Positions 19,803 to 30,177 of a DNA stretch of 64,000 bases are shown here, piece after piece (positions within the stretch are counted from its first letter, which is position 1; the number at the start of each line of letters is the position of its first letter). The stretch comes from Oscheius onirici (lineage: Eukaryota; Nematoda; Chromadorea; Rhabditida; Rhabditidae). Below the pieces are notes generated by a model. The model was given only the letters and a program-made list of their open reading frames with translations, was not told the DNA's origin and searched no databases. The stretch covers positions 8,184,001-8,248,000 of the forward strand of contig OW051471.1 of NCBI GenBank assembly GCA_932521025.1, read 5' to 3'. The translations under genes were made by a program, and so were the position numbers.

Positions 19803-21600
19803 ATGATCTCGCGAGAACGCCTGCCGTTCCTTTTCCTTATTGTCGTCCTCTTGATCGTTTTTCATTTCCAAAGCCAAGGAACCTCCAACATCGAATATTT
19901 ATCGAGGTAGCCATCATAATTTTGAATGAAGAATCTTTCAGAAATAATGATAAAGTAGTTAATATTACTAGCAGTAAGTGGATTGTCATCACTTCAATTC
20001 AATATCCTACAGAACAAGTCAAAGTAATTGGCTAAAAATACAAACATTGCTCTGTTAAGAATCTTGCAGCTCAAGCCGATTGGACAGTTGTGATTGTGGC
20101 TGACACAAAAACACCAGTCGATTGGAGCTATTCCAATGTTCATTTTCTTTCGCTGGAAGAGCAGAAAACAATAAGTAAGTTGTTGTCGAAATGAGAAGAA
20201 AAATGGAGAGAGTCTTGTTGCGACTTTCCTGAGAAACTCATTCTCAGTGTTCTTAAAAAGTCTTCCCTCTCGAACATTTAAAAAATCACACTAATGGACA
20301 AGAGAGCTATCAACTGTGCAAAGAGACGAAGAGTGCTGCCGTTCAACAGGGAATAGTCCATAATGATCCGGACGTAGATGCCCTCTACAGATTGTTACAC
20401 GTGGATCAGAGGCAAGGTCTGAAAGTGACGTTTAATCGAGTTGCACCAGCTGTCATTTTGGATAGAGGTAAAAATTGCGTTTTTACAAATGCATTTTCCT
20501 GCAGAAACATACTCGCCATGGAACTCTCAAAACACATTGTTTCACTACAAAGCATTTTTCATCTTGTTTCTGCCAACCACTGTTGAATTCCGGTAAGTTC
20601 TCTACTGTTCATTTCACAAAACTTTTTAGAGTGACAGACATTTGGAGATCATATTTTGGACAGAAGCTGCTTCATCTCATCGGGGAGAAGATTGCTTTCT
20701 ATCCCGTCAATGCTATACAGCATCGGAATTCTCACGACTATTTGAGTGACTTTCATCAGGAAACGTAACAAGTTCTTTTTATATTTTACAAATTCAGTGA
20801 CGTTTACGAGAAATCTGGAAAACTCGTAGCATTTCTGGATTCCTGGAAGTGTACTTCGACATATCAGATTGCGCAGTTCAGCTGACTCAAGACTTTGTGT
20901 AAGTTCTGTTGAGTCTTATTGTTAGAACACAAGAACTTCTAGAACTCGCGGTTTTTGGCAACAAAAGGACACTCTTCTAGTCATGAAATGGATAGACGCT
21001 TTGAAGGAACTCGGTTACAAATTCCCTGAAATGATTGCAGAACCTGAAATCAACGAGTTGGACAAAAAGTTCTCCAACTGCAGATAGGCGAATCTGGATC
21101 TTGGAACAAGAGAGTACGAAGGGGATGAAAATGAAAACAATGTAAAAGAGCAAAGGGACAAAGATTCTCAGAGAAGACCAGAAGACTTATTTGGCGAAGT
21201 CATCAGCTGGTGCAATATTGCTGGAAGTACCTTTGAGTTCAAAACAATTGTGAAAACAAAAGTTTTCAGTGTCAGAAAACTTATTTCCTTCACCAGAAAA
21301 ACTTTTTGAACTACATAAATACAATAATAATCTGCGAGAAGGAAACACTCAGTACTTTACTCATAGAAAAATGTTTAAAACATATTCTAGGTGCTGGTTC
21401 TGATTAACAACTACCCATGGAAGACATCCATACGACTTCTTCAACGTCTTTACTCGCCATATTTTGCAGTGGTAATCTTCTGTGGGACGTGGAATAGACA
21501 AAGCATCAAAAAAGGTTTAAAGCACACAAAAGAAACCTAGCTTTTCAGAGGAACTGAAAGTGCTCGAGCCTGTGAATTTCATTCATGTGACGAAACCCAC
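19803..21600 (+). pseudogene. STELLO/DUF288-like glycosyltransferase-related gene, decayed
   Basis: Exon 1 has MISRERLPFLFLIVVLLIVF, a type II anchor. Then SSKWIVITSIQYPTEQVK and ADWTVVIVADTKTPVDWS match the N-terminal part of nematode and plant STELLO proteins, followed by GIVHNDPDVDALYRLLHVD, AFFILFLPTTVEFRVTDIWR, LIGEKIAFYPVNAIQHRNSH and VLVLINNYPWKTSIRLLQR. Three lesions are visible. The block between the ADTKTPVDW and QQGIVHNDPD parts is missing, including the DDD-containing region usual in the family. An in-frame TAG interrupts the ORF at 21085-21087 with family-like coding continuing after it. After PVNFIHVT (near 21590) similarity stops and CHK-kinase-like sequence begins in another frame. 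I therefore treat it as a pseudogene; a divergent working paralog cannot be fully excluded. Confidence 0.7.
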
Positions 21601-21603
21601 TGG

Positions 21604-23072
21604 AAGGGTCTCGAGAGGAATGACTTGCCCAAAAAGGTTGTCCTGAAGATTCCGACTATGATGGCAAGCGCGGAGAAGATGACAGGAATGGCCAAGGATT
21701 GGTTCATTCTGCTCCGTTGGGTATTCCTAGGAGTTATGTATCTCTTTGTCAAGCTAGCCGGAGTCATCACATTCCAAATGTTTGCCACTCTGGAATCTGA
21801 AATTATTAGAGTTTGTTTATGGAACTTTAGAAGTAGAGTACAACTTTAGATGCACAACATGGAAGTCGATACCTACGAACATTTGAAGAAAAGTGGAGAA
21901 ACGAGGCTAAAAATTCTAGACGTAAGTTTAGCTTGTTCTTGTATCTAAAAGAGTTTCAGATAATTTGCGCTCAAAAGTTTGACAACACCCATCCACATAA
22001 TGCCTTCCTCATCATGGAATACGTTTCCAAAGACTCGATGGTTTCTGTCAACTACCTCGAAGATATGGGAGAGAAGATGTTTGACGAGATTTTGGGTCAA
22101 ACAGCTGTCCTTCATTCACTCGGATATCTGTATTCCGAGGACGAGAAGAAATCTCGCGAGAGAGGGTATGCCACTCAAATATTCGGACCGATGTGCAAGA
22201 AAAGCGTAGCTTTAATTCATTTTCACAAAACTCCCGTATATTTAGATGCTCTCGTTCATGTTCAGTGGCCTGGAGAAAATTGTCGGAAAGTGCGACGAGT
22301 TGACACGGTTTCGTCCAATTTTGAATCAACTTACTGTGTCGGAAAATCTGAAGAATTTGGATATGCTGGCTGAAAACTTGAGTAAGTTTAGAGATGAACA
22401 GGATGGAGACTTTCTAGAAATGGAAAAGACTCCGACTCATGGCGACTTGTGGACATCTAACATGATTTTTACGAAATCAAGCACAGATTTGGTTGATCTC
22501 AAGGCGATTATCGACTTCCAGGTATCATCTTTTTTTACCACAAAACTGTGTTCAGGGCTTTCACATTGGCAATCCGGTCGCTGATTTGACAAGACTCTTC
22601 GCAACAGCCTTGCCGACAGATGTGCGGAAAGAAAAGTGGCAACACTACATTGACAGATACTATGAGCATCTGGAGAATGAGGCTCAGGGGGGGACTCTTC
22701 CCTTTTCCAAGCATACTGTGAGTAAATGATTCAACGATAATATAAAGTGCGTCAGATTACTCTCTGCTACATGTTCTACTACCCCTTTGCCGCATTTTTC
22801 AACGCGATTCACAAGTCAGGCATGGTCGACTATGAAATTAGCCATCTTCCAGCTGAACAAAAAGAACAGGTGAGACTTTGTTTGAGAAAATAGAAAAAGA
22901 TTCTTAGGGTCGAGAGAAGATCAAGGAGAATATCAGGGGAATGATTGCACATGCAATTGAACTCCACGAAACGGCTACTGACGACAATTGGAGAGGAAAG
23001 CAGATTTTGGATAATGGCGTCCCGTCGGATTTGCCAGTTTTCTCGACGTTCCGGAAAATTGCTCCCAAATAA
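21604..23072 (+). CDS. CHK-kinase-like (EcKinase/DUF1679) protein, N-terminus missing
   Basis: Family blocks in order: LERNDLPKKVVLKIPT near 21610, HNMEVDTYEHLKKSGETR at 21855, NAFLIMEYVSKDSMVSVNYL, KTPTHGDLWTSNMIF (Brenner-like catalytic loop, HGDLWxxN) at 22435, LKAIIDFQ with the metal-binding Asp, and FHIGNPVADLTRLFATALPT. The C-terminus YPFAAFFNAIHKSGM ends with a stop at 23072. Proteins of this family are CHKov/ecdysteroid-kinase-like small-molecule kinases, often stress- or xenobiotic-linked. The usual 80-100 residues before LPKKxxLKI, with the glycine-rich nucleotide loop, are absent. Their place is taken by the 3' end of the STELLO-like relic in a different frame. It is therefore a truncated gene, or one whose first exon I did not find. 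Confidence 0.7.
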
Positions 23073-23435
23073 AATGTGATTCTTTGTTATATTTGTTAGG
23101 ATATTTACTCCATTCAAATATCCCGCCGTCTCATACCGTATCCTCTGTCGGTTTAGGCGCCAAATTTCCCTCATCCAAATTCTGGCTGATATTTCCCGAG
23201 TTGTGATTTCTCTCCGCTACAAAGCGGTTGTTTCTATTCTTGATAATAAACCTTTGTCGTATTCTAACGCTTCCATATTCCACAAGCACCGATCGTAACA
23301 ATATTACATCTTTCCTCCAAGTTTGGGTTGAAAGTTGTGAAAGCGGCATAACACTCGCACGAATATCGGATGTCGTCGAGACAGACGCACTTTGTTGTTA
23401 GTGCTTTTCGTCATCCTCATTTCAAAAATACGTCT

Positions 23436-24252
23436 ATGGACTCTTCCGAAGAAAAGAGAAAGCTAGCCACTCCAGAAAACACAGTAAGCTTCTTTTTGTT
23501 TTCTACAAAGAGTTCGAGGAGGATGATTTGTCAGAGATGATTAGACTGCAAGTTCCGGAACCTCTCCCAAAAGGAATGAAGAAGTCGCATTCAATGACGA
23601 GTCTGACGTCTGCTTTCAGAGAAAAGTTTAAAAAGCGACGGGAAAAGTTCAGAAGTGAGTGTACTCTTGCCTTTAAACCAACAATTTAGAGAACCAGTGC
23701 TGTGGAATCATAACCTTCCTCGTTCTCGGTACAGTACTAAACGTCGTAGCCTATTTGGCAAGTGTTTGGTCATCCCAGTTGCAGAAAGACGTGATAAAGT
23801 TGGCTGTCGAACAGGAACACGCTCTCCAGTATAAAATAAAGAAAAGAAGGTCTTTTTGTCGGACCTTCTATAATATATTTTAGCTTTCACCGAGGCACCT
23901 TCCCAATATCTCATTGGTCTTTTAAACTTTTTCGGACGTGTTGCGAGTGCACTGGGAATTGTGCTACTTGTACATGTGAGTCAAACTTTTCGCTTTCTGC
24001 AGTATCCTATCAGGTAGTGGCTGCCTACATGAAACGTCGAAAGTACAATCCAATTGTGCGAAGTGCTGCCGAAGAAGCCGACTTGATCATAGGTATTCGC
24101 CTAAATAATCCTTCTATGAATAATTGTTAGGCGATATGCACGGTGGCATGACTGATTCCGTCGGCGAATGTTGTCTCAACTGTTTTCAGGTAAGTACTCT
24201 CTGTTTATCCAGCTCATATCATGTTACCTCCCAATTTTAGGCTTTCGTTTGA
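23436..24252 (+). CDS. Two-pass membrane protein, nematode type
   Basis: ATG at 23436 gives MDSSEEKRKLATPENT, then after an intron an acidic and basic segment (EEDDLSEMIRLQVPEPLPK, SHSMTSLTSAFREKFKKR). The first hydrophobic helix is CCGIITFLVLGTVLNVVAYL and the second YLIGLLNFFGRVASALGIVL with LVHVVAAYMKRRKYN. It ends GDMHGGMTDSVGECCLNCFQ then AFV stop at 24252. About five short GT-AG introns are needed. The juxtamembrane cysteines could be lipidated. I do not recognise a named family. Confidence 0.6.
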
Positions 24253-24327
24253 CTCAGAAGAATTGATCTCAATAAAGACGTTTTTCATTATGACCCAAAT
24301 ACATTACAAAGAGTTTACAGCAGAAGT

Positions 24328-24786
24328 TTAGTGGTAGTGATGATGGTGATTGTCGGAGAGGATGATCCAGATGGCGTGGATCACGCCGGGAATAAAGAGA
24401 AGACAGGTTAGCAGCAAGTTCAGCCAGAACGCACATGTACAGCCCTGGTCAAAGAGGACGGCTACTGGCTGAAAATAGACCTTGGTGAAACACAAGCACT
24501 TTTGATTTACAAAGTTCTATTTCGGTATTACAGTGTATCAGTCAGATCTTTTGTTCAAAAGGCTGTGAGTCCAAAAGTGCAGACAGATCAAAAGGATGAG
24601 TCACTTTGTCGGTTACTACTTTAACGACGAGCAAAAGCAAATACACTTTTAACTCAGCTATCAGTATTTCGTCCAAAAAATAACTGAATAAGACCCGGAA
24701 CGATCAATGATCGCTTTGTTTTGAGAAAGTTTCGAAGGACTTACCGGCAAGAAGATTGCCAAGATAATAAGGAGGATTTTGCACAT
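24328..24786 (-). CDS. PMP3/UPF0057 membrane proteolipid
   Basis: Two exons. The first is MCKILLIILAIFLP (24786 to about 24744), then a donor gtaag. The second, beginning near 24473, is PVAVLFDQGCTCAFWLNLLL and TCLLFIPGVIHAIWIILSD before a histidine-rich end and stop at 24328-24330. This is the complete small PMP3 fold: two membrane helices with the PPVAVxxxxG and LxxIPGxIHAxxII signatures. PMP3 proteins influence plasma-membrane potential and salt tolerance in yeast and plants; roles in worms are less clear. Length (about 60 residues) is normal. The His-rich C-terminus (DNHHHHYH) is lineage-specific. Confidence 0.92.
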
Positions 24787-25731
24787 TGTCCCGTATTATC
24801 TCTGAAAAGTTGAAGTTGGCAATGATCCAAAGAAGAAAAGGAGAAAGTGGCGGCTGAATAACCAAGAGGTAAGTCGATGGCAGTGTTTGTACTGCAGCCG
24901 TTCATGCGAAACAGGATCTGGCAGCCGAACAAACAGTTTTGAAAAGGAGGGGGTAAAGGTTGAAGAGTTTTTGAAGAACTTTTAAGTATATTTTGTAGAC
25001 TTATAGGGACAATCTAAGAAAGTAAAGTTAGCCTAGTTTCTGCTTCAACTTGAAGACAAAACTAAAAAGACTGAAATCTAGCAGGACGGCGATAAGAGAA
25101 GGTGGCCAGTACTTTAAGGAGTCCCCGATCTGACAGGGGGAGGACAGAACAGCCCCGGCTTTGTTGACTTTGATATGATTCACACGCGAGAGGAACCGAT
25201 AAAACCTTGTGACCAAGCAGACTGAGCCCAACTGTAAACAGTTTTGAGATAGAGAAGACTTTTCGAATGATATTCCCTTTGCTTTTGGAAAGAAATGACT
25301 AAACTGAGCGCTGCGGAAGAAGAACTGATGTCAGGAATGAAAACAAATCTCTAGTGACTGACACTGTTAGCAGCAGGACAAACATAGCTGTTGTTACAGT
25401 CCTAGAGGTTTTTCAGATCAGAAAAATACTATCGCTAGGTTCATGGGACTCCTCGTAACCAAACTATGGTCTTCATAAAACTTCGATTGTTCTCGATCGA
25501 TATGAGTCAGATCGTCACGATGGGATGGATAGCCGTTTTATAAACCCACCCACTGGCCACAAAAAAGCCAAGTGTGGCAGGAGAAACGCTAAGAACAATC
25601 AATGAGTTTTTTTCAGCGAAAGACATAACAATTCGTGTTTAAACGACGATTGGAAAATGAGGATAAGACAGTTCACTCCCACGAAAAAAAAACTTAAAGA
25701 AAGAACAAAGGCAGTACCACTCGAATTTTAT
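24787..25731. other. Intergenic, no gene recognised
   Basis: No supported coding region. It should contain the promoter of the PMP3-like gene and the 3' flank of the glycine-rich gene. Confidence 0.4.
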
Positions 25732-27125
25732 TCATCCGCAGTAGTTGGAGCGATTTTGCATCTTAGACTGATTCAGATATACTGAAGTTCCGGCGGGGCC
25801 ACCTCCAGATCCGCCTCCCTGGTCGCCTCCACTCTATCCGACCACGGGAGGACCTCCGGCGCCGGCGGCAAAATAGGTAGAAACTCCTCCAGAAGCACCT
25901 GGTACTCCGGCTCCGTAGGCTGAAGCTCCAGCTGGTTCTCCACCTCCGCGAGCCTCCAGCTCCACCGCCACCCGGAGCTCCTCCGCCATATGTGGAAGCA
26001 CAAATGTTTCCAACTTTTCCAACATTGAGACCGGCAGACTGCATTCCTGGACCTCCGCCTCCACTGCCACCCATCTTGGAGCCAACAGCTGTCATGGTTG
26101 ATCCGGGCATTGGTGCTGCTCCTCCACCACCCATTCCAGAACCTACAGCAGTCATCGTCGATCCTCCAAAACCGCCAGCAGGAGGAGAAGGGGCTCCGCC
26201 TCCATAGACAGAGGCTCCAATGTTTCCGACTTTTTCAACGTTGAGACCGGCAGACATACAGGATTGCATTCCGCCTCCTCCCATAGTCGAGGCCCCTCCA
26301 CCCATCTTAGACTATCCGATAGCTGTCATCGTGGAACTTCCGAAGTCGGCTGGAGCAGCAGGTTGTCCTCCCATGTTAGAACCAACGAGGTTAGCGGACA
26401 TACAGGATTGCATTCCTCCTCCCATTACAGAAGCTCCTCCGCCCATTCCTCCCATCTTGGATCGGCCGACAGCTGTCATTGTGGAGCCGGGCATAGGGGC
26501 TCTTCCACCTTCCATATTGGAACCAACTGCAGTCATCGTCGTCCTCCAGGAGGAGGGGCTCCGCCTCCCCATGTTGACTTTTCCGACGTTCAAGTTGGCT
26601 GACATGCAAGACTGCATTCCACCAGCTCCCATCGCCGAGGCTCCTCCGCTACCGCCCATTCCTCCAGCGCCTCCCATGTTAGAACCAACGGCAGTCATGG
26701 TGAAACTTCCGAAGCCGCCGGGTGGAGGTGCTCCGCCGCCTCCTCTATAAGTGGACGCTCCCATTGTATTGACTTTCCCGACGTTGAGACCGGCTGACAT
26801 ACAGGATTGCGTTCCCGGACCACTGCCGCCTCCCATCGTCGAGCCACCTCCAGGTCTTCCTCCTCCTCCACCACCGCCACTGGTTCCCCACGGTCCAGTA
26901 ACAGCAGTCATCGTTGAAGCCCCTCCAAATCCTCCACCACCGGCACCTCCAGAAGCTCCACCGCCCATTCCGGAAGCTCCACTTCATTGTCGATTGAACA
27001 CACGTCATTGTAGATTGCTGAAAGCCGGCAGCAGCGCGTTCCTCCTCGTTGGGAACACCATTCAAGTACTCAGAAGTAACGTAGTTACTACCACAACCAA
27101 CGCTAAAAAAGACTACTTGGGACAT
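25732..27125 (-). pseudogene. Glycine-rich tandem-repeat protein gene with stops and frameshifts
   Basis: The reading starts at 27125 with MSQVVFFSVGCGSNYVTSEY and ends at 25732 in SKMQNRSNYCG, with an AATAAA polyadenylation signal overlapping the stop. Between lie about five repeats of some 45-70 residues, with the recurring words MQSCMSAGLNVGKV and STMTAVGSNMGG plus long GGGGAP runs. Across the gene the glycine-rich frame is broken. A one-base shift follows STMTCVQSTM (near 26990). In-frame TAG codons lie at 26312-26314 (TAIG-stop-SKMGGG) and 25834-25836 (PPVVG-stop-SGGDQGG). A further shift occurs near 25925-25960. Coding pattern resumes after each. Either the gene is dead, or the repeats were mis-assembled. 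Such proteins in worms are often structural, but the N-terminus has no signal peptide and I do not know the role. Confidence 0.6.
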
Positions 27126-27321
27126 TTCCTGATAGAGGGTACCTGTAGTAGTGACTGCTGAAGTTGGACATCACAAATTTGGAAGCCGCAGGTTAGATTG
27201 ATGCCTCTTGTCTATCAAGAACGTTCTTCTTTATATAGAGGCAGAAACGCTATTTTATGCTAAACAAAAGCAAACTTTTAACAAAAAATAACTTTGATGA
27301 CAGCGTATGCGTAGCGTAATA

Positions 27322-27589
27322 TTAACTATTTTGTCTATTGTTTGTAGCAATTCCCGCTTGATAGTCTGTTCAAAATGTGGAGAGCATTTTTTGAATTGGC
27401 CCGCGCTTTTTCATTGACTGAGTATCCGACATTTACATGCTGCAACGTGCTACGCAGCTAAATTCCCGCCAATTTGATTTGAAAATTGTTCTAACAATAA
27501 GAAGAAGGCGCGGGCCAATTCAAAAAATGCTCTCTACATTTTGAACAGACTATACAAGTTATTGCAAAAAAACAATTTATACACCGTTA
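27322..27589. repeat. Short duplicated segment, copy with MITE insertion
   Basis: The flanks of the MITE at 27364-27550 (TTAACTATTTTGTCTATTGT ending ..TTCCCGCTTGA on the left, CAAGTTATTGCAAAAAAAC with ATTTATACACC on the right) are contiguous in a second copy at 31897-31974. That second copy has no MITE. Confidence 0.75.
27364..27550. mobile_element. TA-flanked MITE, 187 bp (GTCTGTTC ends)
   Basis: Inverted ends of about 45 bases (GTCTGTTCAAAATGTGGAGA on the left, with complement ending at 27550 on the right) include GAATTGGCCCGCGC. Each side is bordered by TA (27362-27363, 27551-27552). The empty counterpart at 31897-31974 confirms the limits. TA duplication suggests Tc1/mariner-type mobilisation. 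No coding capacity. Confidence 0.85.
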
Positions 27590-27708
27590 TTGCGTACATC
27601 TCCTTTGCCCAATAAGGCCGATTTAAACTTGTTCACGACCTTAATTTCCACTTTGGACAGGTATGGCACATAAGCGGACAGCAGTTTCCGTGTTTCTTCC
27701 GTTGTATA

Positions 27709-29140
27709 TGTTGCAGTCAAATTGACCGGGTCAATTTGAACCAGTTCGGTGAGTTTGAACTGGTTTCTAAATCAGTTCAAATTGACCGAAACCGAAAAAC
27801 AAAATTTTCGAGAAATTCGATGAGTTTGTGCTGTTTTTGCTTGTTTTTTTATCAAAATTTTCACAAATCGAGGTCAGAAACGAGTTTTAGCCATATCGAA
27901 GGTGAAAATTTACAATATTTTCACTAAAAATGTTACTTTTTATTGGTGTTCGTACGTTTTTGCTCTGCAAGAGCACCGATTTGTGTCGCATTTTCCGTTG
28001 CAATTACAATGCTGATGTCCTTGTCCTCGTGTCACTGAATACAATAAAACTGCTTCTCGGAACGTCGGCAGATTGGCATCGGAAACATCACTGGCAAGAA
28101 GGGAGCCACCAGAACAGATTTTCCTTCTTCAATTGATCCGTATCCGAAAGAAAAAGATATCAGGAGAGAAAGAAAACAAATATACCGATTTTTTTATGCT
28201 TGAAGCATTCGATCGGCTTGTCGTTGGAGCGATTGAGCTGCTTGATCTCGTTCAATTGCGAGCATCTCGCCTTGTTTTGCCCACGAGACCCTTCTTCGGG
28301 TTCGACCAAGAGGGAATCATCTTTTTCGTAAAAATCGTTGATCGTGTTCTTGACCAAATTCTTGTAGATTTACATCAAATTCTGTAATGAAACAGTGAAG
28401 AAGAAAAAAAACTAACCGAACAAAGCCTTGTAAGCTGACCGTCCAATCCCACGATGAAATCTTATGTTCTTGATGATCGATCAGATCAACCTAGAAACAG
28501 AACTAGATTTATACAAACGAACTATTACCTGACATCTTTCGTTATGGCTGTCGGTGAGGAGATGTCGAATAACTAGGCTTTTTTAGCCTTCCCTCTTTTC
28601 AACGGGCATAGTTCACAGCACTTGTTGAAGATATTGTCTAGTTTCCTGAAATAATGCAAATACTAGGTAAAAACATCGCATACTGTGTGATTCATTCTTG
28701 ATCCGTTCTTCTTCTGTCTGGATCCGAGTGATTTTCTTGTCCCAAACGTATTCGTCCAGTTTCACGTCGAATCAGCCTTTGTGATCTTCTTTTATTCGGT
28801 CCCTGGAATCGATTTGGGATGTCATTTTGTCTATAATTTCCAGAAATATCGAATAGAATATTGAAAATCAAGAACGAGAGAAGAAACATAAGTAAAAAGC
28901 AGAAAAAAATGTAGAAGAATGACGCCCGCTGGCATTTTACTGGTGATTTTAGCTCGTTTTCATGTCAAAATGATCTAATTTTCGTGAATTGTTTAAATAA
29001 AACTAAAAATCAAAACGAAATTGTCAAAAAACAAGTGAAAAATGAAGAAAATCAGCGAATAAAAATAATAAGAACGAAAACTGGTCAGTTTGAACTAGTT
29101 CGATCAATTTGAACTAGTTTGGTCAATTTGAACTGCAACA
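27709..29140. mobile_element. 1.43-kb TA-flanked element with repeat-structured inverted ends
   Basis: The ends read TGTTGCAGTCAAATTGACC at 27709 and the complement GGTCAATTTGAACTGCAACA up to 29140, each followed by TA. Just inside both ends a 17-19-base word of the type GGTCAATTTGAACTAGTT is repeated two to three times in alternating orientation, giving fold-back ends about 70 bases long. The interior is AT-rich. The only notable frame is on the minus strand near 28160-28350 (VKNTINDFYEKDDSLLVEPE), and I cannot match it to a transposase. Probably a non-autonomous or decayed Tc1/mariner-like element. Confidence 0.65.
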
Positions 29141-29572
29141 TATGCAACTTTAACTCGTTAAAAAGACCGGTGAAAGGCATGTTCGGGAAGTAGTAATCGG
29201 AAAGAAACGCTAGGAATCTGGGAAGACCCGTAAAGGTTCTTTCGGGTACCTTTATTCCTCGCGTTACAGCTGAGAGCAATCTATCATATTTTGTATCTAT
29301 TCTTTCGACCAGAGCGGTAGTCTATTTTTTGAAATTTCATTGTTATAAAAAAAGGTTTGTGCCTTGGCGTATTTGATTGGTCGTCTTTCGGAATCTTGCA
29401 AGTGACTATGAACTTCTAAAAGCTGATTGTAACAAAAGGGTGGCAAGCTCACCTTGAAATGTTCGTCATAGTTCTCTCTGTATATTTCTTGAAGCCCAAA
29501 GTGAAGAGGATTAAACTGCCCATCTAGAGGTAGAATTTGTAGGCAGCACGAAATAGTCGGCGGAGGCCGAGT

Positions 29573-30007
29573 TTACCATTTCCCCTCGCTCTCGCTAAAG
29601 TTGGTGTTATAAGATTGAAGTACTAACAAACGTACAGCCGTAGCGATAGAAAACGAAGCAGCTGTCTTTCGAGAAGATATTGTGGAGGTAGAAGACCGTC
29701 TGTGCTGAACACGAACAGGCTTTGGGATGGGCTCTTCGTCCGAATTCTCCGAAAGGTTGATCTTATTGTGAGATAAAAAAGAGTTTGCAAACCCATGTCG
29801 ACAAACTTGCCTTTTCTTCTTCTGATTATGATGAGTCACGGGGCGTGTTTTTGGAGACTGAAGACCGTTGAAACTGAAAATTTGCAATTTTTTATTTTTC
29901 ACGCATAACAACCCTAGATGCAAACTTGAGGCCGAAAGTGTTTCTCCATACGTAGGTTCAAAGAAACTTACAAAATCTTTTATTCTGCTCCTCTGTTTCT
30001 CCTTCAT
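29573..30007 (-). CDS. Unknown protein, possible basic/serine-rich exons
   Basis: A candidate minus-strand gene with exons MKEKQRSRIKDF (30007-29970), then FNGLQSPKTRPVTHHNQKKK, then INLSENSDEEPIPKPVRVQH followed by RRSSTSTISSRKTAASFSIA. They are joined by GT-AG introns at about 29875-29970 and 29765-29811. The product would be basic and serine-rich with no recognised domain. The downstream limit is unclear because the frame after 29640 could be spliced again. Confidence 0.3.
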   Translation of the reverse strand: MKEKQRSRIKDFVSFFEPTYGETLSASSLHLGLLCVKNKKLQIFSFNGLQSPKTRPVTHHNQKKKRQVCRHGFANSFLSHNKINLSENSDEEPIPKPVRVQHRRSSTSTISSRKTAASFSIATAVRLLVLQSYNTNFSESEGKW

Positions 30008-30177
30008 TTCTTGGAAAAAAAAGTATGAGTCAAGCCAGTTTGTGTGCTTTGCACGTGAAAACACTTTTTCAAATTTTGAATTTGCCGGCCGTGTGATCAT
30101 GGTTACAGTAGACCATTGCAAATCCTACAGATATTCTTCATAGTTTTATTTCCTTCAATCACATTTCATTCTTTTCA

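Noticed and set aside
25992-26750. Proline-rich plus-strand frames across the glycine-rich gene
   Set aside because: Gly-rich codons read as Pro/Ala-rich on the opposite strand. The start, polyadenylation signal and repeat pattern favour the minus strand.
28073-28387. A plus-strand frame inside the 1.4-kb TA element
   Set aside because: No family similarity, no splice context and AT-rich; the minus strand is equally open. Not annotated as a transposase.
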